From Kiritimatiellia bacterium (lineage in GTDB: Bacteria; Verrucomicrobiota; Kiritimatiellia; PWTM01): a DNA stretch of 64,000 nucleotides. Shown here piece by piece: positions 45,787 to 54,223 of the stretch. The stretch's first letter is position 1; each line of letters begins with the position of its first letter. The notes below the pieces were generated by a model, which was not told the origin of the DNA, made no database searches, and saw only the letters and a list, made by a program, of their open reading frames with translations. The stretch spans positions 45,023 through 109,022 of the forward strand of contig JAOACR010000010.1 of NCBI GenBank assembly GCA_026417735.1, in the 5' to 3' direction. The translations under genes and the position numbers were made by a program.

Positions 45787-46641
45787 ATGGGCAAGGTGCT
45801 GCGGGTGTTTCTGATCCTCGCGCTCCCGGCCGCGATCGCGGCGCTGGTGCTCGAGTACCACGTGTTCCAGAAGCGCCAGGAGCTCCAGCGGCGCTCGGCG
45901 GCGCTGAAAGCGGGCATTTCGCGCATTTCCGGTAAGCTCGCCGCCGCGCGCGATCCGTACGTGGAGGCGCTCGGCGAACCGATCCGTCCCGAGCAGCTGG
46001 CCAGTAGCGACGCGATGGCCGCGCCGCTGGCCACGCTCGCCTCGAACGCGGCCACTCGCTGCGATCAGCTTTTCCGCACCCGGGATACGCTCAAACAGAC
46101 GCGGGATGAGCTGACCGCCACGCAACAGGAGCTGGCGCGCACCCGGCAGGAGCTCGATGCGGCACGCCAGGAGATCGCCGGCCTGAACGAGCAGCTGGCC
46201 CAGAAAAACGCGCAGATCGCACAGGCCCGCCAGAAGGTGAACGAAATCAACAGCCAGATCGAGGAGCTCAGCCGGCAAGTGTCGGAGCAGAAGGAGCAGA
46301 TCGCCCAGCTGGAACGCGGCAAGACCGAGCTGCTGGAGGCAAAACAGCGGCTGGAGGACGCGCTCGCCCCCTTCCTGCCGCCGCCGATCCCCAGCCGCGA
46401 CGTGGTGCGCAATCTGCGCGGCCAGGTCCTGATCGCCGATCCGCAGTGGAACTTTGTCGTGCTGAACATCGGCAAAAACGCCGGGGTGCAGAAAAACACG
46501 ACCTTGCTGGTGCACCGGGGCGACGAAATGATCGGCCGCATCCGTATCTCGGACGTCCGCGACGAGATTTCGGTGGGCGACATCGAGCGCGATTGGACGC
46601 GCGGGCCGGTGCAGCCGGGCGACCGGGTGTTCGTGCAGTAG
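45787..46641 (+). CDS. Membrane-anchored coiled-coil protein A (tandem paralog)
   Basis: 284 residues: N-terminal membrane helix (LRVFLILALPAAIAALVLEY), then a long heptad-rich coiled coil (about residues 90-190, ELxxTRQELDAARQEIAGLN style), then a beta-rich C-terminal domain with DPQWNFVVLNIGKNAGVQ, LLVHRGDEMIGRIRI and QPGDRVFVQ. The C-terminal domain resembles small beta-barrel modules seen in MreC- and FlgT-type envelope proteins, but I do not recognise the family. The next gene is a paralog, and two tiny envelope genes follow. Confidence 0.82.
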   Translation: MGKVLRVFLILALPAAIAALVLEYHVFQKRQELQRRSAALKAGISRISGKLAAARDPYVEALGEPIRPEQLASSDAMAAPLATLASNAATRCDQLFRTRDTLKQTRDELTATQQELARTRQELDAARQEIAGLNEQLAQKNAQIAQARQKVNEINSQIEELSRQVSEQKEQIAQLERGKTELLEAKQRLEDALAPFLPPPIPSRDVVRNLRGQVLIADPQWNFVVLNIGKNAGVQKNTTLLVHRGDEMIGRIRISDVRDEISVGDIERDWTRGPVQPGDRVFVQ

Positions 46642-46660
46642 GGGGCGGAGGATCACGGCC

Positions 46661-47512
46661 ATGGCAAAAGTGCTCCGGGTGCTGGTGGTGTTGCTGGTGC
46701 TGATGGGCGGCGCCGCGGTCGTGCTCGAGTACCAGCTGTTCACGCGGCGTCAGGAACTCAAGCGCAGCGTGCAGACCCTCGAGCGCAGCGCGATGGAACT
46801 GGCCGAAACACTCTCCGCCGCCCGCGAGCCGTACATCGAAGCCATTGACCAGAAAGTGAACCGCACCGCGCTGATGCAGTCGACCGAAATGGGCCGCCAG
46901 CTGCGCGTGATCGAAACCCTCGCGGAAAATCGCTACGACCAACTCTTCTCCGCCCGGGACGACCTGAAGCGCACCACCGATGAGCTGAATCAGACGAAGG
47001 CGGACCTCGCGAAAACGCGCCAGGACCTGGAGTCTGCCCGCCGGGAGATCGTGAGTCTTCGCGAGCAGATCTCGCAGAAGGAAGCGGAGCTGGCGGAGCT
47101 GCAGAGGAAGATCGGCGAGCTGGAGGGCAGGGTCGCCGAGCTCAACAAGACGATCGAACAGAACAAGAACCGGATCGCGCAGATCGAAAACGAGAAGGCC
47201 GACCTGAAGGACGAGGTGCAGCGGCTGGAGGTGGAGCTGGCGCGGTACCTGAACGACCCGAACATCGTGAAGCAGATGCCGCGCGGCCTCGCCGGCAATG
47301 TCGTTGCGGTGAACACGGAGTGGAACTTCGTGGTGCTGGACATCGGCTCTCGCGACGGCCTGGTGAAGGATGCCCACATGCTGGTCCACCGCTCCGACGA
47401 GCTCGTCGGCAAGGTGCGGATCATGCAGGCGAGCGAGCATTGGGCGATCGCGGACATCGAGCGGGATTGGCAGTTGTCGCCGATCCGGGAGGGCGACCGT
47501 GTTCTTTATTAG
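46661..47512 (+). CDS. Membrane-anchored coiled-coil protein B (tandem paralog)
   Basis: 283 residues with the same plan as its neighbour: membrane helix (MAKVLRVLVVLLVLMGGAAV), coiled coil over about residues 95-190, and a C-terminal domain with NTEWNFVVLDIGSRDGLVKD, LVHRSDELVGKVRI and REGDRVLY. The shared pattern WNFVVL(N/D)IG...LVHR.DE..G..RI shows duplication. It is 19 bp from protein A and overlaps the following small gene. The two may form a heteromeric rod across the periplasm; that is inference. Confidence 0.82.
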   Translation: MAKVLRVLVVLLVLMGGAAVVLEYQLFTRRQELKRSVQTLERSAMELAETLSAAREPYIEAIDQKVNRTALMQSTEMGRQLRVIETLAENRYDQLFSARDDLKRTTDELNQTKADLAKTRQDLESARREIVSLREQISQKEAELAELQRKIGELEGRVAELNKTIEQNKNRIAQIENEKADLKDEVQRLEVELARYLNDPNIVKQMPRGLAGNVVAVNTEWNFVVLDIGSRDGLVKDAHMLVHRSDELVGKVRIMQASEHWAIADIERDWQLSPIREGDRVLY

Positions 47513-47633
47513 ACTGATGGCGGTGCTCAGCCTGGTGACGGTGCTGTGTCTGGCCGGCGTGGTCGCGCTGCAGATGTCGGAGCTGCACAGCTACAGCGCG
47601 GAACCGAGCGTCTGGCCGATCCTTCCGAAGTGA
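47499..47633 (+). CDS. Tiny single-pass membrane protein in the coiled-coil operon
   Basis: 44 residues from GTG 47499, which overlaps the end of coiled-coil gene B; ATG 47517 is the alternative start. A hydrophobic helix (MAVLSLVTVLCLAGVVALQM) is followed by a short polar tail SELHSYSAEPSVWPILPK. It was too short to be obvious, but its position, tightly between two envelope genes, supports it. Confidence 0.6.
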   Translation: MFFIRLMAVLSLVTVLCLAGVVALQMSELHSYSAEPSVWPILPK

Positions 47634-47640
47634 GCAGACA

Positions 47641-47826
47641 ATGAACGGCCGGCGCCGTGGTGGTTCGGGCTGGATGCTGCTGGCCGGCGCGCTGCTGCTG
47701 GCATTGGCCGGTTGTGCGACCCCCACCGATCCGGATCGCGAGTCGGACCTCCCATGGAATCGGCAGCAGGCATGGGAGGGCCAGCTGCTGATGCCCGGCA
47801 GCTTGATGCCCGGCCAGCAGTTCTGA
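47641..47826 (+). CDS. Small lipoprotein
   Basis: 61 residues: a basic start MNGRRRGGSG, hydrophobic core WMLLAGALLLALAGC with lipobox LAGC (Cys 25), then a short polar mature part with PWNRQQAWEG and PGSLMPGQQF. It lies seven bases after the tiny membrane gene and ends the coiled-coil cluster. Function unknown. Confidence 0.75.
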   Translation: MNGRRRGGSGWMLLAGALLLALAGCATPTDPDRESDLPWNRQQAWEGQLLMPGSLMPGQQF

Positions 47827-47906
47827 GCCGCACCGGCGACGAGTGACGGCGGGCGGACTCCGGCTCCGCTTGCAGACGCTCGCGAACGTCCCGACAATCC
47901 TCCGCG

Positions 47907-49478
47907 ATGAAAATCGTCACCACCGCGCAGATGCGGCAGCTCGACCGCCGCACGATCGAAGAGGCCGGTGTGCCGGCCTATGAGTTGATGGACCGGGCGG
48001 GCCGCGGCGTGGCGGACGTGATCCGCTACCTCGCCGACCTGGCCGGGATGGGAGCGCCGGCGGCGCTGATCATCGCCGGCCGAGGCAACAACGGTGGCGA
48101 CGCTTTCGCCGCCGGTCGGCACCTCCGCGAGCTCGGCTTTGAGGTGGTGGTCTGGATCGCCGGGCCGGAAAGCCAGATCGGTGGAGAATCCCTCAAACAC
48201 CTCGCGAATCTGCGGGCGGAGGGCGTCACCATCGAGGAGTTCCCCACGCAGGAGGACTGGCAGGAGAACCTCGCGCGGCCGCTGGCGACGGACTTCATCG
48301 TGGACGGGCTGCTGGGCATCGGCAGCCACGGCGCACCGCGCGGCGCAGTCGCCTGGGCCATCGAGTACATCAACACCGCCGCGAACGACGCGTACGTCGT
48401 CTCGATCGACGTGCCCTCGGGGCTCAACTCCGACCGCGGCGTCGCAGAGGGCGCGGCGGTCACCGCGGACGTCACCGTCACCATGGGGCTGCCGAAGATC
48501 GGCCTGCTGGCGCCCGCCGCGCTTGAGTTTGTCGGTACGATCGAGGTGGTCGACATTGGCATCCCGCCCGCGTTCATCGAGGAGACCCCCGCAGTCTCCG
48601 ACCTCGAAATGATCTACTCCACGGAGCTGCGCCACGTGATTCCGCGGCGCGCGCGCGGCTCGCACAAGGGTACCTACGGCCACCTGCTGCTGATCGGCGG
48701 CGCACGCGGCTACGCCGGCGCGATCGCGCTGGCCTGCCGCGCCGCCGCGCGCTCGGGTGTGGGGCTGACCACCGCGCTGGTCCCCGCCTCGATCGCCACG
48801 ATCGTGGCGGGTGCCTCGCTGGAGACGATGGTGCATCCGGGCGCCGAAACCGAAATTGGATCGCTGCGAGCGGACGCGCTCGACCCCTGGTGGAGTCGCT
48901 TGGACCAGTTCGACGCAGTGCTTGTGGGGCCGGGTCTCACCACCCACGGGGAGTCGGCCATCCTGGTTCGACGTCTGCTGGAGCGCTGTCCGACACCGCT
49001 GGTGCTCGATGCGGACGCGCTGAACGTGATGGCGGGCGACGCGGCGGCGATCCGCTCGGCGCGTAGCTCGGTGGTGGTGACGCCCCACCCGGGCGAGATC
49101 GGGCGCCTGCTGCAGATGGATGTGGCGCGCGTGCAGGCCGACCGCATCAGCGCCGCACAGGCCGCCGCCGCGCTGACCGGCGCGGTAACGGTGCTGAAGG
49201 GCGCCGGCACCATCGTCACCGCGGCCGAGCCGCCGGCCTACATCAACATGACCGGCAACCCCGGCATGGCGCGCGGCGGCAGCGGCGATGTGCTCGCCGG
49301 ACTGCTGGCCGGCCTGCTCGCCCAAGGCATCGCACCACTCGACGCGGCGCGCGCAGCGGTGTTTCTGCACGGCCGCGCCGGCGACATGGCCGCCTGGCGA
49401 AGCTCCCAAACCGGCATGGTCGCCGGCGACGTCGTCACCGAGATCCCGTTTGCGTTCCGCGAGCTGGTGCTGCGCTGA
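47907..49478 (+). CDS. nnr: Bifunctional NAD(P)H-hydrate epimerase / ADP-dependent dehydratase (YjeF)
   Basis: 523 residues in two domains. The N-terminal epimerase (about 1-225) has MRQLDRRTIEEAGVPAYELM, IAGRGNNGGDAFAAGRHL and DGLLGIGSHG. The C-terminal ribokinase-like dehydratase (about 240-523) has GSHKGTYGHLLLIGGARGYA, VVVTPHPGEIGRLL and GNPGMARGGSGDVLAG. It repairs hydrated NADH and NADPH. The 3' end is convergent with and overlaps the sulfatase gene by 44 bases. Confidence 0.96.
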   Translation: MKIVTTAQMRQLDRRTIEEAGVPAYELMDRAGRGVADVIRYLADLAGMGAPAALIIAGRGNNGGDAFAAGRHLRELGFEVVVWIAGPESQIGGESLKHLANLRAEGVTIEEFPTQEDWQENLARPLATDFIVDGLLGIGSHGAPRGAVAWAIEYINTAANDAYVVSIDVPSGLNSDRGVAEGAAVTADVTVTMGLPKIGLLAPAALEFVGTIEVVDIGIPPAFIEETPAVSDLEMIYSTELRHVIPRRARGSHKGTYGHLLLIGGARGYAGAIALACRAAARSGVGLTTALVPASIATIVAGASLETMVHPGAETEIGSLRADALDPWWSRLDQFDAVLVGPGLTTHGESAILVRRLLERCPTPLVLDADALNVMAGDAAAIRSARSSVVVTPHPGEIGRLLQMDVARVQADRISAAQAAAALTGAVTVLKGAGTIVTAAEPPAYINMTGNPGMARGGSGDVLAGLLAGLLAQGIAPLDAARAAVFLHGRAGDMAAWRSSQTGMVAGDVVTEIPFAFRELVLR

Positions 49479-50895
49479 GACCACGGCGCAGCGGACCGTC
49501 GCGCAGCGGCCAGGCCGGATCGGGACGGTGCGCTTCGCGGAAAATCTCCTCCGCACGACGCACCAGCTCCGGATGTGCGGACGCAAGATCGCGGCTCTCG
49601 CCGGGATCGCTCTCCAAATCGTACAGCTCAACCGGCGCGGACGGGCCGTTGCGGACCGCCTTCCAGCGCCCGAACCGCGCGGCCTGCAACGAGGTGCCCT
49701 CGTGCAGCTCCCAGTAGAAATACGGCCGCTCCGGCGCCGGACCACCCCGCAGAAGCGCCGCGATCGAGCGGCCATCAGTCGCGCCGACCGCCTCCGGCGG
49801 CACCCCGGCCAGCTCCGCAAACGTCGGCAGCAGATCCCAGTACGCCCACGGCTCGTCCCGCACCACCCCCGCCGGCACCGTACCCGGCCACCACGCGATC
49901 GTCGGATTCACCAGCCCTCCCTCGTACAAAGAGCGCTTCGCGCCGCGCAGCCGGCCGTTCATCGAGTGGTTGAACAGGCGAGCCTCCACCGAGTCGGGGT
50001 CGAACGCGGAGCCGTTGTCGGCCCCGAAAATCACCAGCGTGTGCGAGTGCAACTCCAATTCGACCAGCAGATCGAGCAGACGCCCCACATCCGCGTCCAG
50101 CCGGCTCACCATCGCCGCATACGCGCGGGCCTTCGGCGGCCATGGCCGGTCCGCGTATTCGCCCTCGTTCGGCACTTCGTAGCGCCCATGCGGCAGCGTC
50201 GGCGCATAAAACAAAAAGAACGGCCGGTCCCGCACAGATCGAACCCAGGCCAGCACATTGCTGGAAAGCAGATCCGGCGAGTAGATCGCGCCGATTCCAC
50301 GCCCGTCGTTGCCCGGTAGCTCGAAACGACGGTCGTCACAGTAGAGATAGGCGGGAAAATAGCTGTGCGCGTGCCGCTGGCAGTTGTAACCGTAAAAGTG
50401 GTCGAACCCAACCTTGAGGGGGCTCCCCGCGGTATCGAACATCCCCAGGCCCCATTTGCCCACACAGGCGGTCGCATACCCGCGGGCTTTCAGCACACTC
50501 GCAATCGTCGGGGTGCCCGCTGGCAGCGGCATTTGTCCCTCCGGCTGGACCTCGCGGTTGGCGCGGATCGGACAGTGCCCGGTGTGGAGGCCGGTCAGCA
50601 ACGAGGCGCGGGTGGGCGCACACACCGCGGTGCCGGAATACGCCCGTGTAAACCGCATGCCCTCCGACGCCATCCGGTCCAGCCGCGGCGTGCGGATCAG
50701 TTGCTGCCCGTAGCAGCCAAGATCCGCGGCCGCCAGATCATCCGCAAGCACGATCACCAGGTTGGGCGGCCGCGCTGCACCCGGCGCCGTCGCCGCGCCC
50801 AGCCACACCGCCACCGCGATCGCGGCACAACCACGACCCCGCCGCATCCCGACCCGCATGCCGTCCCAACCGACCGGCTCGCCGCGGCCGTTCAT
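49435..50895 (-). CDS. Secreted sulfatase, family S1 type
   Basis: 486 residues with an N-terminal export signal (AAIAVAVWLGAATAPGAA; an internal start near residue 13 or 17 is possible). Formylglycine motif C92-A-P94-T-R96 (VCAPTRASLLTGLHTGHC), metal ligands in VLADDLAAADLGCYG and IFGADNGSAF. Organic sulfate esters, often sulfated polysaccharides, are the usual substrates. Cys-type maturation needs a formylglycine-generating enzyme, not present here. It is coupled (ATGA) to the next gene upstream. Confidence 0.93.
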   Translation of the reverse strand: MNGRGEPVGWDGMRVGMRRGRGCAAIAVAVWLGAATAPGAARPPNLVIVLADDLAAADLGCYGQQLIRTPRLDRMASEGMRFTRAYSGTAVCAPTRASLLTGLHTGHCPIRANREVQPEGQMPLPAGTPTIASVLKARGYATACVGKWGLGMFDTAGSPLKVGFDHFYGYNCQRHAHSYFPAYLYCDDRRFELPGNDGRGIGAIYSPDLLSSNVLAWVRSVRDRPFFLFYAPTLPHGRYEVPNEGEYADRPWPPKARAYAAMVSRLDADVGRLLDLLVELELHSHTLVIFGADNGSAFDPDSVEARLFNHSMNGRLRGAKRSLYEGGLVNPTIAWWPGTVPAGVVRDEPWAYWDLLPTFAELAGVPPEAVGATDGRSIAALLRGGPAPERPYFYWELHEGTSLQAARFGRWKAVRNGPSAPVELYDLESDPGESRDLASAHPELVRRAEEIFREAHRPDPAWPLRDGPLRRGLSAAPARGTQTGSR

Positions 50896-52166
50896 CGCAC
50901 CGCGCCCCCAGCCGGCAGAAACACCCGTTCGATCTGTTCCAGCCCGACGCCCAGCGCCGCCCGCGCCACCACGTCCAGCGCCGACCGCGGCCCCCGAACA
51001 TGGTAGGTCCGCGACACATGCCGCAACGTCGCCCCCGGCGCCAACTCGCCGCCCGGGGACGAGGTTTCAATCTCATAAAACGGCCCCAGCGGCGGAAGCC
51101 CGGGCGCGGGCGGACCGTCGTTGTAGGCGTTGATCACGTCTCCGTCGAAGGGATCGGACTGCAGTTCCCACGCAGAATTCACATAGCGCGCGCCGGACTC
51201 GGGCGGCTGATAGGTCACCAGCGTGAGCACGCCCTGATCGGCCGCCCAGCTTCCCGCCACACCCAGCGAGCGCCGCGGAGAGACGCCGATCTTCCCGCGC
51301 CGGGTGCCGTCGGCCCGGAAAAATACGTGGTTGCCTACAACCGCCAGATGATTCGACGGCACGCGGCCAAAGTAGGCGTCGTTCACGGGGGGGCCCAATT
51401 CCGACTCTGGGCCGGGACGAATCGGAATCACCACCGTCGTCGCGGCGGAGGGGCGGAACATGCCGAGAATCCAGATGGAGAGCAGCCCGGTCTCCGCCGT
51501 CCATGGCGAGTTCCCAGCGTTGGTCAGGCGGTTGTCCGTTTCATAGGCGACCGCTTCGAGCCCGCCAGGCACCGACGGGGTCCAGACCGCGAGCGCGGCG
51601 CGCGCGTCGAGCAGCTGGATGATCCGCTCAACCCGACAGGCGCGAATGTGACCACTCCAGTTCGTCAGAACAAACTGGTGCTCGAAGCGCACGCGGTCGC
51701 GCGAACGGCTGGTCAGCCGGAACGGCTCGGTATCGATCGGCGGGGGCACGCGCCAGTGCTCGAACTCGAATGGCGCACCGGGAGGGAAATACACCGAAAA
51801 CTGCCCTCCCTCCGGACCGAGCCAGAACCGCTCTTCGCCGCCAAACACGTGGATGTGGTCCTCGAGCGTGCCGCGGCGCTCCGCCGGCGGCCGGATCCCG
51901 CGCTCGATCACGGGGCGGTTCAACCAGCCGTAACCCGGCGCGCCGCCGCCGCCGGACGTGCTGGTGGCCACGCGCCCCTGCCAGGCCGGCACCACCGCGA
52001 CGCGCGCGCGGCCGGCCTCGTCGGTGAGCTCGATCACCTCGACGTGGCGTCGTAAAAAGGCCAGTTCCTCGTCGTAACTCGGGAAGGACGGCACAGCCAT
52101 GTGGATGTCTCCCCACGCCGCCGCGGCGGCAAACCCGATGCTCCAGGCTCTCACGACGTGTCTCAT
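50892..52166 (-). CDS. Secreted protein of unknown function, DUF6786-like
   Basis: 424 residues from ATG 52166 (signal sequence WSIGFAAAAAWGDIHMAVPS). Beta-rich, with VVPAWQGRVATSTSGG, GGEERFWLGPEGGQFSVYFP, NWSGHIRACRVERIIQLL and YEIETSSPGGELAPGATL, which suggest a galactose-mutarotase-like sandwich. From memory it resembles the DUF6786 family; this is uncertain. Its stop overlaps the sulfatase start, so both may act on the same carbohydrate outside the cell. Confidence 0.75.
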   Translation of the reverse strand: MRHVVRAWSIGFAAAAAWGDIHMAVPSFPSYDEELAFLRRHVEVIELTDEAGRARVAVVPAWQGRVATSTSGGGGAPGYGWLNRPVIERGIRPPAERRGTLEDHIHVFGGEERFWLGPEGGQFSVYFPPGAPFEFEHWRVPPPIDTEPFRLTSRSRDRVRFEHQFVLTNWSGHIRACRVERIIQLLDARAALAVWTPSVPGGLEAVAYETDNRLTNAGNSPWTAETGLLSIWILGMFRPSAATTVVIPIRPGPESELGPPVNDAYFGRVPSNHLAVVGNHVFFRADGTRRGKIGVSPRRSLGVAGSWAADQGVLTLVTYQPPESGARYVNSAWELQSDPFDGDVINAYNDGPPAPGLPPLGPFYEIETSSPGGELAPGATLRHVSRTYHVRGPRSALDVVARAALGVGLEQIERVFLPAGGAVR

Positions 52167-52313
52167 CGCTCTCCCCCCGCGAATGGTACCGGTCGGAGCT
52201 GCGAAACGCCACCCGAGCCGCTGCCGCCCGCACTCGGAGGCGATCGCGCCGCGGCGCAAATCGTCGTACGATGACTTCGCGCTCCGCGGCGATGCGCGCA
52301 GCGCGCGAAACTC

Positions 52314-53345
52314 ATGGAGCCGGTGACCATTGCATTGCTCGGCGTCGCCAGCAATCTGCTCCACGGCGTCGCGCTGCTACAGCAGCTGGACTTCGAAACG
52401 GCGATGGAACGGTTCACTCGTGTCGTCGCCGCGTCGAACACGGCACCACAAATGGCGCAAATCGCGCGGCTGCTGTGCGCAGAGGCCGCGCAGCGGGCGG
52501 AGCGCCCCGACCGCGCCCGAGCGGAGCTCGAGTGGCTGATCTCATACGCGGAAGACCCGGCGATCCGCGAGGCGGCGGCCGCACGCCGCGGCGCACTCGC
52601 CGGTGCGAACGCGGCGGATCGAACGGGGGGCGGCAGCCTCCTCGCCAGTTGGCGGCGGCTCACGCACGAGGTCGCCCGCGGGCAGTGGAGTTCCGCACGC
52701 CGGCGGATCGCCGGTCCGCTGGGCCAGTTCGCGGACCGGATCGGATGGCTTGCCTCCACCAACGAGGTGGAACCGCAGGCCGCCTCGGGTGTGGCCTGGC
52801 TGGTGCGGCCATGGACGGATGCGAAAGTGATCGAAGTGACCTCCACGGTCGCGCGTGGCGAGATCCAGCTGCGATCGAACGCCGGAGAGGTCCGCCTCGC
52901 CGCTCGCCCCACCGCAGAGGGTTGGGTGTTCGAGGAGGTGGTTTGGTACCGTCCGCCCACCGGTGGTGAAGGCGCCGCTCCGGCTCCCCTTGAAGCCGCC
53001 AACGTGCCAGCCGGGGGCGTTGTGGTCGTTGCGCCGGACGGCGCACGGCTGATGCTGGGCGCGGCCGGTGGGCTGGGCGCCCAGTCCCGCGTCACGGTCG
53101 CGGAGACAACCCTCGCCGCCACCGGCGCACCGCCTCCGCAGATCGAACCGCCCGCGGAGGAGCGCCGGCGGCTGGAACAGTTGGTGACCGAGCTGGGGCA
53201 TGCCGATCCGATCGTCCGCGCGCGGGCTCGCGCGGCGCTGCGCGCCGCCGGTGCGGCCGCGCGCTCAACGCTCCAGGCGCACCGCGACCACCGGGATGTT
53301 GAGGTTGCCACCACCGTGCGGGAACTGCTGGACGAACTGCGATGA
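52314..53345 (+). CDS. Uncharacterised protein, first of two tandem paralogs
   Basis: 343 residues. An Ala/Leu-rich helical start (VTIALLGVASNLLHGVALLQ) precedes repeats like those of TPR proteins (MERFTRVVAASNTAPQMAQI, ARAELEWLISYAEDPAIREA). The C-terminal third ends EELVTELG-like: RRLEQLVTELGHADPIVRAR, then HRDVEVATTVRELLDELR. The last 60 residues closely match the end of the next protein. No known family. Its stop overlaps the next start (ATGA). Confidence 0.8.
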   Translation: MEPVTIALLGVASNLLHGVALLQQLDFETAMERFTRVVAASNTAPQMAQIARLLCAEAAQRAERPDRARAELEWLISYAEDPAIREAAAARRGALAGANAADRTGGGSLLASWRRLTHEVARGQWSSARRRIAGPLGQFADRIGWLASTNEVEPQAASGVAWLVRPWTDAKVIEVTSTVARGEIQLRSNAGEVRLAARPTAEGWVFEEVVWYRPPTGGEGAAPAPLEAANVPAGGVVVVAPDGARLMLGAAGGLGAQSRVTVAETTLAATGAPPPQIEPPAEERRRLEQLVTELGHADPIVRARARAALRAAGAAARSTLQAHRDHRDVEVATTVRELLDELR

Positions 53346-54223
53346 GCGCGACCACCAATCTCACCGTGGCGATGATCGCAACGCTGGTGACGCACCTTCA
53401 ACAAGCGCGCCAGGCGATCGAAGCCGGCCGCCACGCCGACGCAATTGCGCCGCTGACCGCGGTGATCGAACACTCCCCCAGCATCCGTGAGCTCACGTGG
53501 GCCGCGCGATGGTATCGTGCCCAGGCCCATCAGGCGGCCGGCCGCGCCGCAGACGCGCGCGCGGACCTTCAATGGCTGGCCACGCGCGATGTTCCGCCCC
53601 CGATTCGTCAGGCTGCGCGGGAGGCGTTTCTGGCCGCCGGCGGCACCCCCCGCGATCTGGCGCCCCGCACCACGCCTGTCGAAGAGTGGCAACGGGTTCA
53701 GGCCTGGATCGCCGCCGGCCAGCCCCAGCAGATCCTCGAAGTGTTGACCGCGGACGCCGCCACGCAGTTCCGCACAATGGTCGAAGATCTGCACGGCGAA
53801 CAGGGGACCGAGGCTCTCGCAGAATGGTTTAACCAGGAGGATGCGGTGCTGACCTCCCAGCGCGTGGACCATCCCGGCGGCGTCGCGGAGCTCACATTCC
53901 GCCAAGACGACATGCTCTTCACCGTCGTCTGGCGGCAGGACGGCGACCGCTGGAAGATCGCCGCGTTGAAGAGCCGGCGAGCCGAAGAAGAACCGGGGCC
54001 AACGGCAGAGGTGGCCGTCACCAACCACACCGCCGCCCTGCCAACCAGCGAAATCGCGGAGCTGGTCGCAAAACTCGCCGCAGAGGATCCCGCGATCCGC
54101 GCCCGAAGCCGTGCACAGCTGCGCAAACTCGGTCCGGCCGAGCGCGCCGCCCTGCGGGAGTATCGCAATCATCCCGACCCCGAGGTGGCCGAAACCATCC
54201 GCGAACTGCTGGAGGAGCGATGA
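53342..54223 (+). CDS. Uncharacterised protein, second of two tandem paralogs
   Basis: 293 residues. The N-terminus has TPR-like helices (LQQARQAIEAGRHADAIAPL, WYRAQAHQAAGRAADARADL). A middle domain (MVEDLHGEQGTEALAEWFNQ, FTVVWRQDGDRWKIAALKSR) looks like a NTF2/SnoaL-type or lumazine-binding fold. The C-terminus is SEIAELVAKLAAEDPAIRAR then NHPDPEVAETIRELLEER, like its neighbour. Coupled on both sides by ATGA overlaps; function unknown. Confidence 0.8.
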   Translation: MSATTNLTVAMIATLVTHLQQARQAIEAGRHADAIAPLTAVIEHSPSIRELTWAARWYRAQAHQAAGRAADARADLQWLATRDVPPPIRQAAREAFLAAGGTPRDLAPRTTPVEEWQRVQAWIAAGQPQQILEVLTADAATQFRTMVEDLHGEQGTEALAEWFNQEDAVLTSQRVDHPGGVAELTFRQDDMLFTVVWRQDGDRWKIAALKSRRAEEEPGPTAEVAVTNHTAALPTSEIAELVAKLAAEDPAIRARSRAQLRKLGPAERAALREYRNHPDPEVAETIRELLEER

